Positions 7,342 to 15,207 of a DNA stretch of 35,025 bases are shown here, piece after piece. The position numbers were made by a program, and so were the translations under genes. Every line of letters begins with the position of its first letter. Position 1 is the stretch's first letter. Below the pieces are notes generated by a model. It was not told where the DNA came from and ran no database searches. It saw only the letters and a list, made by a program, of their open reading frames with translations. The stretch lies in IMG/VR virus record IMGVR_UViG_3300025168_000288, positions 1 to 35,025 of that record; one strand, written 5' to 3'. Origin of the DNA: a virus.

Positions 7342-9536
7342 TACACATTCAACCTCCACGTTTGCTTAAAGCATGGAGTATGATTGCTCATCCACCCGAA
7401 GGTCCTACAGCGTTTCGCAACCCTCCTCCACAGACTTTTCGCCCTGCACAAGAACCTGATATTCCTGCATTTGCACACAATGGCCGTGGGGATATTGTAC
7501 CCGGTGAGTTTGATTCAAGTCAAGGACCATTGGCTTACAAAACACAACATGGAAATTTCTATCACGGTATAGATTCATTGGCTGTTTCTCTTGCTAATTT
7601 TTTTAAGATGCATGGAAAAGATGTAGACCCTATTGCAGTTATCAATAAAGCAATTGGAAATTTTAATAATTCTCATTCTCATGGGCAACATCACGAATTA
7701 CCACCATTCGACAATATGGCATGGAGAAAAATTCGTGCAAATACTTTACCTCAAGGTACTACTGCGAAAGACGCAGAAGGAAATGAGCAGACAAATAGAC
7801 AAAGCCGTACACATAACCGAACACTCATTACTGCATTAACAAATAAAAACGCTGACCAAACTCCTTTTGGTCGTTTTATAGAATCATATTACATTCCATT
7901 TAATCAAAACTTATTCCATATCTTACAAGACATGGGATTTGAGGACAGACAAATAAAAGGTTCACTAAAATCAGGAGTTACCTATCCTTATGTCTATTCT
8001 AATCATACAGCACCCGAAGGATGGGTGTACTCTAACAAGGGTGAACACCCTGAAACATACACAAGTGATATGATGGGTCGTGCAAAACCCGGTTACTTTC
8101 CTGACCAAGAATCTGTACACACTTGGTCTACAGTACATCATCTTCCTGATGTTTTCTTTTATCCATCTCAAAAGAATGAAAATAAAGACATCATGAGTGG
8201 TGGAGGCGCACCAACAAAACTTGTAGCGGCGGCTCACGCCATGATTGACCAAGCGATAGAACAAGGTGGAATGGAATCAATTCCTGATGTTCCTGTTACA
8301 CTTAACACAGGTACTCTCGGCGCACCTAATATGATTCAACGACCACTTCATGAAATTCTTGGAAACAAAGACCTCAAAGAAGCACTTGTCAAAGATATGG
8401 CTCACGTTCCCGCTATGATGTATTTGTTTGGCCGCAGTTATCAAGGTAATTTCAAAAAGTTATACAATCATATGATGGATAAATACGGTGGTGGAGAAGA
8501 AGCACTTTCTGTAGAAGAACATGGTAAGTATCTTACTGGTGGAGAAAAAGGTGGTCAAGGGTTGCATAAAAATGCGGCTCGACTACTTGCATTGGCTCGT
8601 GCATCAGGAGAAGGAAGCGAAGAAGGTCGAAGTAAAATGGGAGAACATGGTGTTTCTTCCGATGAATTAGAAGCCGCAAATTTACCATATAGTGAACAAC
8701 GACTCGGACAAGTTGACAGATTCCGTAACGTTATCGAAGCATTAGCAAATCACCAAGCAGAAGCAAGAGGTCATCCTGTGCAAATGGGATTGGGAGATAT
8801 ACCTTCATCTCCTATGCCTTCACAAATGATTCACGGTTATCCACAACAGGATGAAACAGGGGCATACCCTGAACCTATTTTAGATGACCATATGCAAGCA
8901 TATCTTCACAGTATAGATGATTTCGCACCTAACGGCCAACAAATGGATGAAGGCCAACCATCATTGTCTCAACCGAAGGAAACACCGCAGACCCTACCTC
9001 CTGTGGCTACTCATGTTCCTGTTCGTTCACCTGAGCAAACTTCGGTTGAGACACCCCCTGTGGAGGGTGAACGACCAGTTGTTTCACCAAGATTCCAAGA
9101 TGTACGACATCAAATATCGGACTTTTCACCATCACAGTTCCGTGAAATGTTACAGATTGCAGGGGCATCACGTCCACAATCAATCACCGATGCACCATTG
9201 AGCGAGTTAGAAGCAAGGTCACAGCAAGCCTTATCAGACCCACGCCAACGTCTGCTAACTGATTACATGAAGTCCGAGGACGCACACCTGCCACTTATGG
9301 ATAAACTCATGAAGGCTCTTGAGCGTATGCAGTACCACGAAGCACAGATGGATAACGACGTTGTACCTCATCTAACAAACACATTAAATTCACCATTAAA
9401 CTTAGCAAAATATGTTGGTCTTACCAGTAGCGAAGTTAATGCAATAAACCACACAATGGGCGATTGGTATGATATTGCAAAATCATACAACGTAGAACCT
9501 AAAGTTGTAAAAGTAATCAAAATGAATTTGAGATGA
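7338..9536 (+). CDS. Large unrecognised protein, probable virion component
   Basis: The 732-residue protein starts at ATG 7338, overlapping the previous stop as ATGA. It opens with RLLKAWSMIAHPPEG (residues 8-22), another version of the AWS motif. Residues ~60-430 look globular, with His-rich patches (NNSHSHGQHH) and GMESIPDVPVTLNTGTLG. Residues ~490-600 are Pro/Gln/Ser-rich linker, and the last 130 residues are helical. No catalytic motif could be recognised. It lies in a run of three large unknown genes ahead of the large terminase gene. Size, linker-rich build and location favour a structural or ejected protein, but this is inference. Confidence 0.7.
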   Translation: MIHIQPPRLLKAWSMIAHPPEGPTAFRNPPPQTFRPAQEPDIPAFAHNGRGDIVPGEFDSSQGPLAYKTQHGNFYHGIDSLAVSLANFFKMHGKDVDPIAVINKAIGNFNNSHSHGQHHELPPFDNMAWRKIRANTLPQGTTAKDAEGNEQTNRQSRTHNRTLITALTNKNADQTPFGRFIESYYIPFNQNLFHILQDMGFEDRQIKGSLKSGVTYPYVYSNHTAPEGWVYSNKGEHPETYTSDMMGRAKPGYFPDQESVHTWSTVHHLPDVFFYPSQKNENKDIMSGGGAPTKLVAAAHAMIDQAIEQGGMESIPDVPVTLNTGTLGAPNMIQRPLHEILGNKDLKEALVKDMAHVPAMMYLFGRSYQGNFKKLYNHMMDKYGGGEEALSVEEHGKYLTGGEKGGQGLHKNAARLLALARASGEGSEEGRSKMGEHGVSSDELEAANLPYSEQRLGQVDRFRNVIEALANHQAEARGHPVQMGLGDIPSSPMPSQMIHGYPQQDETGAYPEPILDDHMQAYLHSIDDFAPNGQQMDEGQPSLSQPKETPQTLPPVATHVPVRSPEQTSVETPPVEGERPVVSPRFQDVRHQISDFSPSQFREMLQIAGASRPQSITDAPLSELEARSQQALSDPRQRLLTDYMKSEDAHLPLMDKLMKALERMQYHEAQMDNDVVPHLTNTLNSPLNLAKYVGLTSSEVNAINHTMGDWYDIAKSYNVEPKVVKVIKMNLR

Positions 9537-9540
9537 TACA

Positions 9541-10899
9541 ATGAGTAAGAAAGTATTGATATTGAAAAATACAGGGGCAACGCTCTATCAAACACCTGAC
9601 GCTAAAAGACCATCTGCATTAGAATTAGGAAGGACGCTTTTTGGTGGAAAAGGAACTGGAAAACTAAATCGCCTTGCGGCGGCGGCTGGTTTGGCTGGTA
9701 AAGGGGCGGCACTTGGTGGAACTGCTGTACAAACAGCGCATCAAATGCAAGGTGGTAATTTATTCGCACCACTTAGTGCTGGTTATACATACGAAGGGCT
9801 TGACCCAAGTGGAAAATTTTTGGCTGGCCGTGTTGAAGCGGGTAAACAAGGTGCTGAAAAATTCCAAAGTCAACAAAATCAAATCCCTCAAAGTACCCCT
9901 ACTGAAAGAATGGGAGGGTATACAACAGGTTCTAACTCCAATCAAGTAGGAGTAAGAGCAAAGGGTCCTGCACGATTCAATGTACCAAAGCCCGGTGACT
10001 CAAAACCTGCAAAACCTGAGTGGATGAAAACTTCTAATTCTACATCACCAAATGTTGGTGGGCAAACAGGTGCTCCACCAGTAAACACAGCAGTACCACC
10101 CGGTATGAGTCCCGAAACGGTGGGTGGTGCTTATAAAGCACGTTTAGAACAACCACAAGCACCTACAAATATCTCTAACCCTTTTGATGGTTTACCATCT
10201 CAATTGAATCAACCTCTTCAAAACTTTCTTCATGGGACTAATACTGGACAAGGACCGGTAAATCCTCAAAATAATACCGCAATGCTAAATGCTGGTAAAA
10301 ACTTAGGGCGGCAGATAGCATCTGCACCGCAAGCACCTATGCAACAACAGCAACCTATGACACCGCAAGTAATGGGCGATGCAATGAATCAACATATGCA
10401 ACAACCACAAGGAATGGCGGCACAACCGGCACAACCGGCAAAAAGTCCAATGGACTTAGCAATGGAACAGTTGAAAACTAATGCTCAAATGCCAAGTGCT
10501 CAAATGCCAAATTATCAGCAACAAGCAACAACACCAACAAGTACTGCTAATGCATTGAGTCCGTCTAATATGAATAACGCAAATAGCGTTTTAGATTCGT
10601 ATTATAACACGTTACCTCAAGGCCAACAAGCACATGGTGGGGCAGTACAAGGGGCGATTGCATCACAGGGTAATTTTGCTACTGACCCTCAAACTTGGGG
10701 TCAAACACCTGATTTGAATCAAGGATTAGGTCAACATCAAACAACTTGGAGTCAAAGTATGCCTAAAGATATGTGGAAAGCAATGCTCAAAGCATACGTC
10801 AAGCAACTCTATGACGAGTTTGGTGGATATTTGTACAAAATGACCCCTCATGAAGCAGGTCAATTCGCAGTTTATACATTATTTACACTAAGGAAGTGA
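9541..10899 (+). CDS. Q/P/G-rich, largely disordered protein
   Basis: The start ATG 9541 follows GAGATGAT. The first ~70 residues include an Ala/Gly-rich helix (LAAAAGLAGKGAALGGTAVQ) that could insert in a membrane or pack in a bundle. Residues ~80-400 are low complexity, rich in Gln, Pro, Asn and Met, with tandem repeats such as AQPAQPAK and QMPSAQMP. The C-terminus is folded and reads MPKDMWKAMLKAYVKQLYDE, a helical W-x-x-LK segment, then KMTPHEAGQFAVYTLFTL. No enzyme motif is visible. Its composition suggests a flexible virion protein. Confidence 0.65.
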   Translation: MSKKVLILKNTGATLYQTPDAKRPSALELGRTLFGGKGTGKLNRLAAAAGLAGKGAALGGTAVQTAHQMQGGNLFAPLSAGYTYEGLDPSGKFLAGRVEAGKQGAEKFQSQQNQIPQSTPTERMGGYTTGSNSNQVGVRAKGPARFNVPKPGDSKPAKPEWMKTSNSTSPNVGGQTGAPPVNTAVPPGMSPETVGGAYKARLEQPQAPTNISNPFDGLPSQLNQPLQNFLHGTNTGQGPVNPQNNTAMLNAGKNLGRQIASAPQAPMQQQQPMTPQVMGDAMNQHMQQPQGMAAQPAQPAKSPMDLAMEQLKTNAQMPSAQMPNYQQQATTPTSTANALSPSNMNNANSVLDSYYNTLPQGQQAHGGAVQGAIASQGNFATDPQTWGQTPDLNQGLGQHQTTWSQSMPKDMWKAMLKAYVKQLYDEFGGYLYKMTPHEAGQFAVYTLFTLRK

Positions 10900-10915
10900 T
10901 GAAATAGATATTCCG

Positions 10916-12397
10916 ATGGAAGGCGACATCAATGAATTTATCCACGATATGGATAAACAGATGTCTGCAAAGTCTTTTCGATACTTCTTTGAGGACATAT
11001 TAGGATTTGATTATTCGCACCACCATGAAAGTTGGGACAAAGGATTAGCAGAAAACAAATATTACTGTGTTAAAGCGAGTCGTGACCACGGTAAGTCTGT
11101 ATTCTTTATGTCCTATGCTCTATGGATAGCGGCATTTAAGCCCGGAACACACGTCATGATTTTCTCTCACTCTTTGGAACAAACATTGGAACACATGAGA
11201 TTTATTCGCAATAACATTGAATCCACACCAATCCTTCGTGAACTTATTCCAGAAGGAAGGCCGTGGAGAAAAACATACTTCGAGTTTGAGAACGGAAGCC
11301 GAATGATGGCTAAGTCCGTTGGTGGTGGTACTCGTGGTTTCCACCCTCACGTTGTAGTATGCGACGATATTCTATGGGGTACAACAGGTACAGAATTACA
11401 GCGAGCCGCTGATTGGTTCTATGGTGTTCTTCTCCCTGTTCTGCACCACACAGGTCGTATGATGATTGTCGGTACGCCGTTTTCATACAACGATTTGTAC
11501 GCTGAATTAGAACAAAGAGATGCCTTTACTGTCGAGACATATCCGGCAATAGATGCCGCTGGAGAAGCCCTTTGGCCTGAACGATGGAATCTTGAAACAC
11601 TCGACCAACGTAGACTTTCAATGCCAGCGATACAATTTTCTCGTGAGTATCTTTGTGAGCCTATTCACGACGTTGCGAGTATGTTCCCTAACGATATTCT
11701 CGACAAAGCCCGTGATAAAGACCTTGTATTACTCGACAGGGCTGATACTGAATTTGATGAGAATGGTAATCCCGCAGGTGTATTCGGTCAACACTTCATA
11801 GGATGGGACACAGCAATTGCTTCGGATAAGAACGCTGATTATACAGCAATGATTGTTATGCGTACTTTACCAGATGACCATACCAAACAAATTGTTGGTG
11901 TTATACATGAAAAAGGATTAGGTGGTGCGGCTCAAAAGAAACACATTTTGATGCTTAACAATCGGTTTCAACCTGATTTGATTGAACTTGAAGGTAACAA
12001 CTTCCAGCGTATGTTCGCCGCTGAACTGCAAGATATGCGTAGCGATATACCGATTAAAACATTTATGACTACTCGACAAAGAAAAGAGAGTATATTCATG
12101 TCTTTACTTATGGCATTTGAACAAGGGCAGATTAGAACACCGTATGGTGATGAACGAAGCCGTACTTTCACACATAAATTAGAACAAGAACTAAACCGAT
12201 TCGGAATGCAAAAGAACGGTAAGTTAGAATCTGTAGGTACTCACGATGACTTGGCAATGGCTTTGGCTTTGGCTAATTGGGGTACAAAAGAGTTCAAGGG
12301 AAGCATTGTTTCACTCGATGATTACATGCCCGGATTTGGTGATTGGCTTGACAATACTGTTGGTGGTAAGAACACAGGCGGGTGGATTATACCATGA
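10916..12397 (+). CDS. terL: Terminase large subunit (TerL)
   Basis: The 493-residue DNA-packaging motor has both expected domains. In the ATPase domain, Walker A is ASRDHGKS (54-61), Walker B is VVVCDDI (146-152) and the coupling motif is IVGTPF. In the nuclease domain, FIGWDTA gives the first acidic residue, LIELEGNN the second and THDDLAMALA the third, as in RNase H-like terminase nucleases. It drives ATP-powered DNA translocation through the portal and cuts the DNA. The start at ATG 10916 has no close ribosome binding site; GGAAGTGAT lies 16 bases or more upstream. An in-frame ATA or ATT nearer that site is possible. The stop overlaps the next gene as ATGA. Confidence 0.95.
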   Translation: MEGDINEFIHDMDKQMSAKSFRYFFEDILGFDYSHHHESWDKGLAENKYYCVKASRDHGKSVFFMSYALWIAAFKPGTHVMIFSHSLEQTLEHMRFIRNNIESTPILRELIPEGRPWRKTYFEFENGSRMMAKSVGGGTRGFHPHVVVCDDILWGTTGTELQRAADWFYGVLLPVLHHTGRMMIVGTPFSYNDLYAELEQRDAFTVETYPAIDAAGEALWPERWNLETLDQRRLSMPAIQFSREYLCEPIHDVASMFPNDILDKARDKDLVLLDRADTEFDENGNPAGVFGQHFIGWDTAIASDKNADYTAMIVMRTLPDDHTKQIVGVIHEKGLGGAAQKKHILMLNNRFQPDLIELEGNNFQRMFAAELQDMRSDIPIKTFMTTRQRKESIFMSLLMAFEQGQIRTPYGDERSRTFTHKLEQELNRFGMQKNGKLESVGTHDDLAMALALANWGTKEFKGSIVSLDDYMPGFGDWLDNTVGGKNTGGWIIP

Positions 12398-12816
12398 GTT
12401 ACTCGTTTGATATTTGTTGGTCTTTCTTGAAAAGTTATCGTGCTCACAAACTTGGTTTAATGCAAGATGGTCGGAAAGAGCAACTCAATACACAAAGGGC
12501 GATGGGTAACTTAAACGACCCCAACGCCGAGCCTAAAGAAAAGTCTCCCAAACTTGCTGATGATGTTGCTGTCGCATCGTTAAGAAATCTTCGTGCAAAA
12601 CATGGCGACCCATACGCTGGTATGACTCAAGAACAGGCTGATGAATACAATCGTATACTTGCGGAACAAAAACAGATTGAAGAACCAAGTCAACTTCCAC
12701 CAGCACCGTCATTCTTTGAAACTGAACCTGAACCAGTTTTAGATGATGTTGACCCTTACGCACAAATTTTTGAAGATATGAAAAGAAAGGCTTTCTTGAA
12801 AGAGGTAAGAGGATGA
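12394..12816 (+). CDS. Hypothetical protein with N-terminal CWSFLK motif
   Basis: About 140 residues start at ATG 12394, which overlaps the terminase stop; an in-frame GTG at 12382 lies inside the terminase gene and is less likely. The protein begins MSYSFDICWSFLKSYR, placing a W-S-x-L-K motif at residues 9-13. The rest is polar and Pro/Glu/Gln-rich, with a helix (MTQEQADEYNRILAEQKQ) and an acidic end (EPVLDDVDPYAQIFEDMK). No family is recognised. The position directly behind TerL suggests a packaging- or head-related role. Confidence 0.65.
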   Translation: MSYSFDICWSFLKSYRAHKLGLMQDGRKEQLNTQRAMGNLNDPNAEPKEKSPKLADDVAVASLRNLRAKHGDPYAGMTQEQADEYNRILAEQKQIEEPSQLPPAPSFFETEPEPVLDDVDPYAQIFEDMKRKAFLKEVRG

Positions 12817-12845
12817 TTTATCCATTTGATGATTGGGGGTTTTAA

Positions 12846-12992
12846 ATGAACGATAATATTTTAGCATTAGGGAATCATAATTTTTTGTATCATACCTGTT
12901 GCTTTGTAGCATTAATGAATGGTAAATCAAAACCATTTGGTTTCTGTGAAAAATGCTGGATTGAACATGGAAGACCGGAGGCTATGTCATGA
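12846..12992 (+). CDS. Small Cys-containing protein, 48 residues
   Basis: A small gene runs from ATG 12846, with GGGGG at 12835-12839 as a possible binding site, to TGA 12990-12992. The translation contains HTCCFVALMNGKSKP, then FCEKCWIEHG. A CC pair, C-x2-C and H41 could bind one zinc ion, so it is probably a miniature zinc ribbon. It overlaps the next gene by four bases (ATGA). It is the first of four very small Cys- or Lys-rich genes in a row. Confidence 0.5.
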   Translation: MNDNILALGNHNFLYHTCCFVALMNGKSKPFGFCEKCWIEHGRPEAMS

Positions 12993-13174
12993 CTTGTAAA
13001 TGTGGACATTGTGTAGGGATGGGAACTGCTTGGGATTTCCTTGAAAAAAAATTATGCCCTGCTGGTAAAGCGGCGGCTAAGAAAAAATTTGACGTGTACC
13101 CATCAGCATATGCTAATGGATGGGCTGTACAATATTGTAAAGGAAAGTTTAAGAAAAAGGGGAAAAAGAAATGA
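12989..13174 (+). CDS. Small basic protein with phage VYPSAYANGWA motif
   Basis: The 61-residue product starts at ATG 12989 after GGAGG. It begins MTCKCGHCVGMG, with Cys at 3, 5 and 8. The central segment GKAAAKKKF-DVYPSAYANGWAVQ is a motif I recognise from many phage and large-virus small proteins, where K-VYPSAYAN is highly conserved and its function unknown. It ends in a Lys-rich tail. Start and stop overlap both neighbours as ATGA, so it is tightly coupled to the Cys-rich genes on each side. Confidence 0.7.
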   Translation: MTCKCGHCVGMGTAWDFLEKKLCPAGKAAAKKKFDVYPSAYANGWAVQYCKGKFKKKGKKK

Positions 13175-13332
13175 AACTTAAGAAACCTTCTTGCTGTTGC
13201 GGTGGTACAAAGAAAACACCATGCGTCTGCATGATTGAGGGTAACCAATGCTCGGCTTCATCTCCAAAGTGTCCTTGTTATGCTCTTATTGACAAACAAA
13301 AAAACATTAAGAAAATGGTCGGTGTATACTGA
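13171..13332 (+). CDS. Cys-rich miniprotein, 53 residues
   Basis: ATG 13171 overlaps the previous stop, and TGA at 13330-13332 is directly followed by the next ATG. It has eight cysteines in 29 residues: a CCC triplet at 8-10, C18-x-C20, C27 and C34-x-C36. The spacing suggests a compact metal-binding or disulfide-stabilised fold. A Lys-rich helix closes the protein. No family is named with confidence. The next gene continues the same basic, metal-binding style. Confidence 0.55.
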   Translation: MKLKKPSCCCGGTKKTPCVCMIEGNQCSASSPKCPCYALIDKQKNIKKMVGVY

Positions 13333-13833
13333 ATGACTCGATGTACTTGCCATGATACACTCATTGTAAAAAATTTGAACCGATGGTTCAAAGAAAAATG
13401 GGTTGACGTATCACGTAAAAACAAGGACGGTAAGCACCCTCCTTGTGGAAGAAGTAAGGCAAGTAAATCAAGCAAAGGTTACCCAAAGTGTAGACCAAGT
13501 GTGAAAGTTTCAAGTAAAACTCCAAAGACAAGCGGCTCTATGAGTAGCGGTCAAAAACAAGCGGCTACAAAACGCAAGCGAGCAAAAAAGCAAGGCGTTG
13601 GTGGCAAACCTACGGTGGTGAAAGCAATGAAAGATAAAAAAGACATGAAAGACATGAAAGGAAAAAAAGGCATGGTAATGGTAATTGCCATTGGTGCTAA
13701 ACCAAAGAAAGTCGGCGTTAAAAAGGCTGATGACACAAAGAAAATGGGTAGAATGGAACAATGTTACACTTGTGGTAATCTTTTTCCAAATTATCAAATG
13801 TTAGACCAACATCAACAACAAATGAATCATTGA
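13333..13833 (+). CDS. Basic virus protein with DUF5872-like region and C2H2 zinc finger
   Basis: The 166-residue protein starts immediately after the previous stop. The N-terminal part (LNRWFKEKWVDVSRKNKDGK, then PPCGRSKASK and YPKCRPS) matches a family I recall as DUF5872, found in phages and large algal viruses. The middle is extremely Lys-rich with KDMKDMKGKK repeats. The C-terminus is a canonical classical zinc finger: C-x2-C, x3-F, x5-L, x2-H, x5-H (CYTCGNLFPNYQMLDQH, last His at the end). Such a basic, zinc-finger protein should bind DNA or RNA. Whether it is packaged or regulatory cannot be told. Confidence 0.75.
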   Translation: MTRCTCHDTLIVKNLNRWFKEKWVDVSRKNKDGKHPPCGRSKASKSSKGYPKCRPSVKVSSKTPKTSGSMSSGQKQAATKRKRAKKQGVGGKPTVVKAMKDKKDMKDMKGKKGMVMVIAIGAKPKKVGVKKADDTKKMGRMEQCYTCGNLFPNYQMLDQHQQQMNH

Positions 13834-13873
13834 TGTAAGAACAATTAAATGAGTGGTCAACGGAGAGGTCAAT

Positions 13874-15175
13874 ATGTGGGGGAGTGCATTTGTCGGGGAT
13901 GAGTATGATTTCCCCGTTTTAGGAAACGATGAGTTTTCTAATTTACTTGTCAAAAGTATATCACAGCACCCACAATTTCAATATGATAATCTACCTATTG
14001 AACCAGTAAGTTCATCTTTAGTTGTTAAAGAGGAATTAAAATCATATTCATTTGCTAAGAATGGAGATGGTTGGCTCGAATCCACATGGGGAAAGAGTGC
14101 TGACCAAATTATACGTGAATGTCGTAAAGCCCGTAGAAACGATAAATCCAATAGAGATATGTATGATTCTATGATTAAAGATGTTAGAACATTAAAATCA
14201 ATGGAAGTAGAAGCCACTATTACCAATTTGTCTTGGTCTGATGGTCTTTCTGATGTCATAAAGAATATGGGTATAAACGATAAAGCGTTAAAATCACTAC
14301 GAAAGTTTGGAGAATCACGTTCAATAAGTTTACAAAAAGCCTGTCAATTATTCTTGAAAGCAAATACTGTATTGAATATGCTTAATGAAAAAGTTGACTG
14401 GAATGTTGATGACCAATTAGAATGGGTCAATGCAAATCAATTACAAAAAGACGCAAGAAAAATGTGGAGAAATGTATTGAAGCAAGCAGAAAAATTACCT
14501 GTTAATGATGTTAAAGCATTAGAATTTGCATCTGATGTATTGGAAAAAGAAGGTCCTTTACAATCTCGTGAACTCGTAAGACGTGGACTGGGTACATTAG
14601 AAAAGAACATAACTCCTCAAAAGATGGCATCTTTACTCAAAACATACGGGGAAGAATTTGATATTTACAAAGCCCCGTCGAGAGGGAATTACATTAAAAT
14701 TGGTACGCATGGGTTAATTATCAAAGACATATGGGGGTACATGGCCGGTTCACTTGATTCAGATGGAAGCATCTTTATTTCACAACGTGGCGACCCTCGT
14801 GTAACCTTCGTTGCCAGTGGAAATATGGGTAAGCAGTTGTGTGAAGATTTGCAAAAGGCTGTTGGCTGTGGTCGATTAGTTACTGACCAAACAGTAGCAA
14901 AGAATACACAAAAAACTATTCATCGGCTCATATTTGCATCGAAGGATGATATTCGCCATGTTCTCAAACATTCCATGCCTCATATGCGTCTAAAAGACTT
15001 GCAAGCAAAGGCTATGCTTGCTTATGTAGATGAAAAAGATAAGATGAGAAAGACTGAATTATATCAGTTAGTTACATTCAGTAATTGGAAAGACCATAAA
15101 AACAAAGCCGACTCTCTCTTGAACAAGTGGGGCGTTGATGCTGACACTATAGGCGCATTTGCGGAGGGATTGTAA
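13874..15175 (+). CDS. Protein with winged helix and LAGLIDADG-like domain
   Basis: ATG 13874 follows GGAGAGG at 13862-13868; an in-frame GTG at 13853 is less supported. The product has about 433 residues. The first ~200 are unrecognised and charged. Residues ~215-280 look like a winged helix (EFASDVLEKEGPLQSRELVR, then a beta wing). The LAGLIDADG-like motif MAGSLDSDG lies at 290-298 and is followed by the usual strand-turn pattern (SIFISQR, RVTFVASGN), a helix, and GCGRLV. One motif is present, so a homodimer or a domesticated DNA-binding protein is likely. Both acidic positions of SLDSDG are kept. It is not inside another gene's frame, so it does not look like a free-standing homing-intron product. 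Its place between TerL and portal is unusual. Confidence 0.75.
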   Translation: MWGSAFVGDEYDFPVLGNDEFSNLLVKSISQHPQFQYDNLPIEPVSSSLVVKEELKSYSFAKNGDGWLESTWGKSADQIIRECRKARRNDKSNRDMYDSMIKDVRTLKSMEVEATITNLSWSDGLSDVIKNMGINDKALKSLRKFGESRSISLQKACQLFLKANTVLNMLNEKVDWNVDDQLEWVNANQLQKDARKMWRNVLKQAEKLPVNDVKALEFASDVLEKEGPLQSRELVRRGLGTLEKNITPQKMASLLKTYGEEFDIYKAPSRGNYIKIGTHGLIIKDIWGYMAGSLDSDGSIFISQRGDPRVTFVASGNMGKQLCEDLQKAVGCGRLVTDQTVAKNTQKTIHRLIFASKDDIRHVLKHSMPHMRLKDLQAKAMLAYVDEKDKMRKTELYQLVTFSNWKDHKNKADSLLNKWGVDADTIGAFAEGL

Positions 15176-15207
15176 TCGCAGAAGAAGATGGAAGAATATC
15201 ACGATTT

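Noticed and set aside
12813-12845. Ten-codon frame MIYPFDDWGF overlapping the 12394 gene stop and ending just before ATG 12846
   Set aside because: Too short to support as a gene. It may only serve coupling between neighbours.
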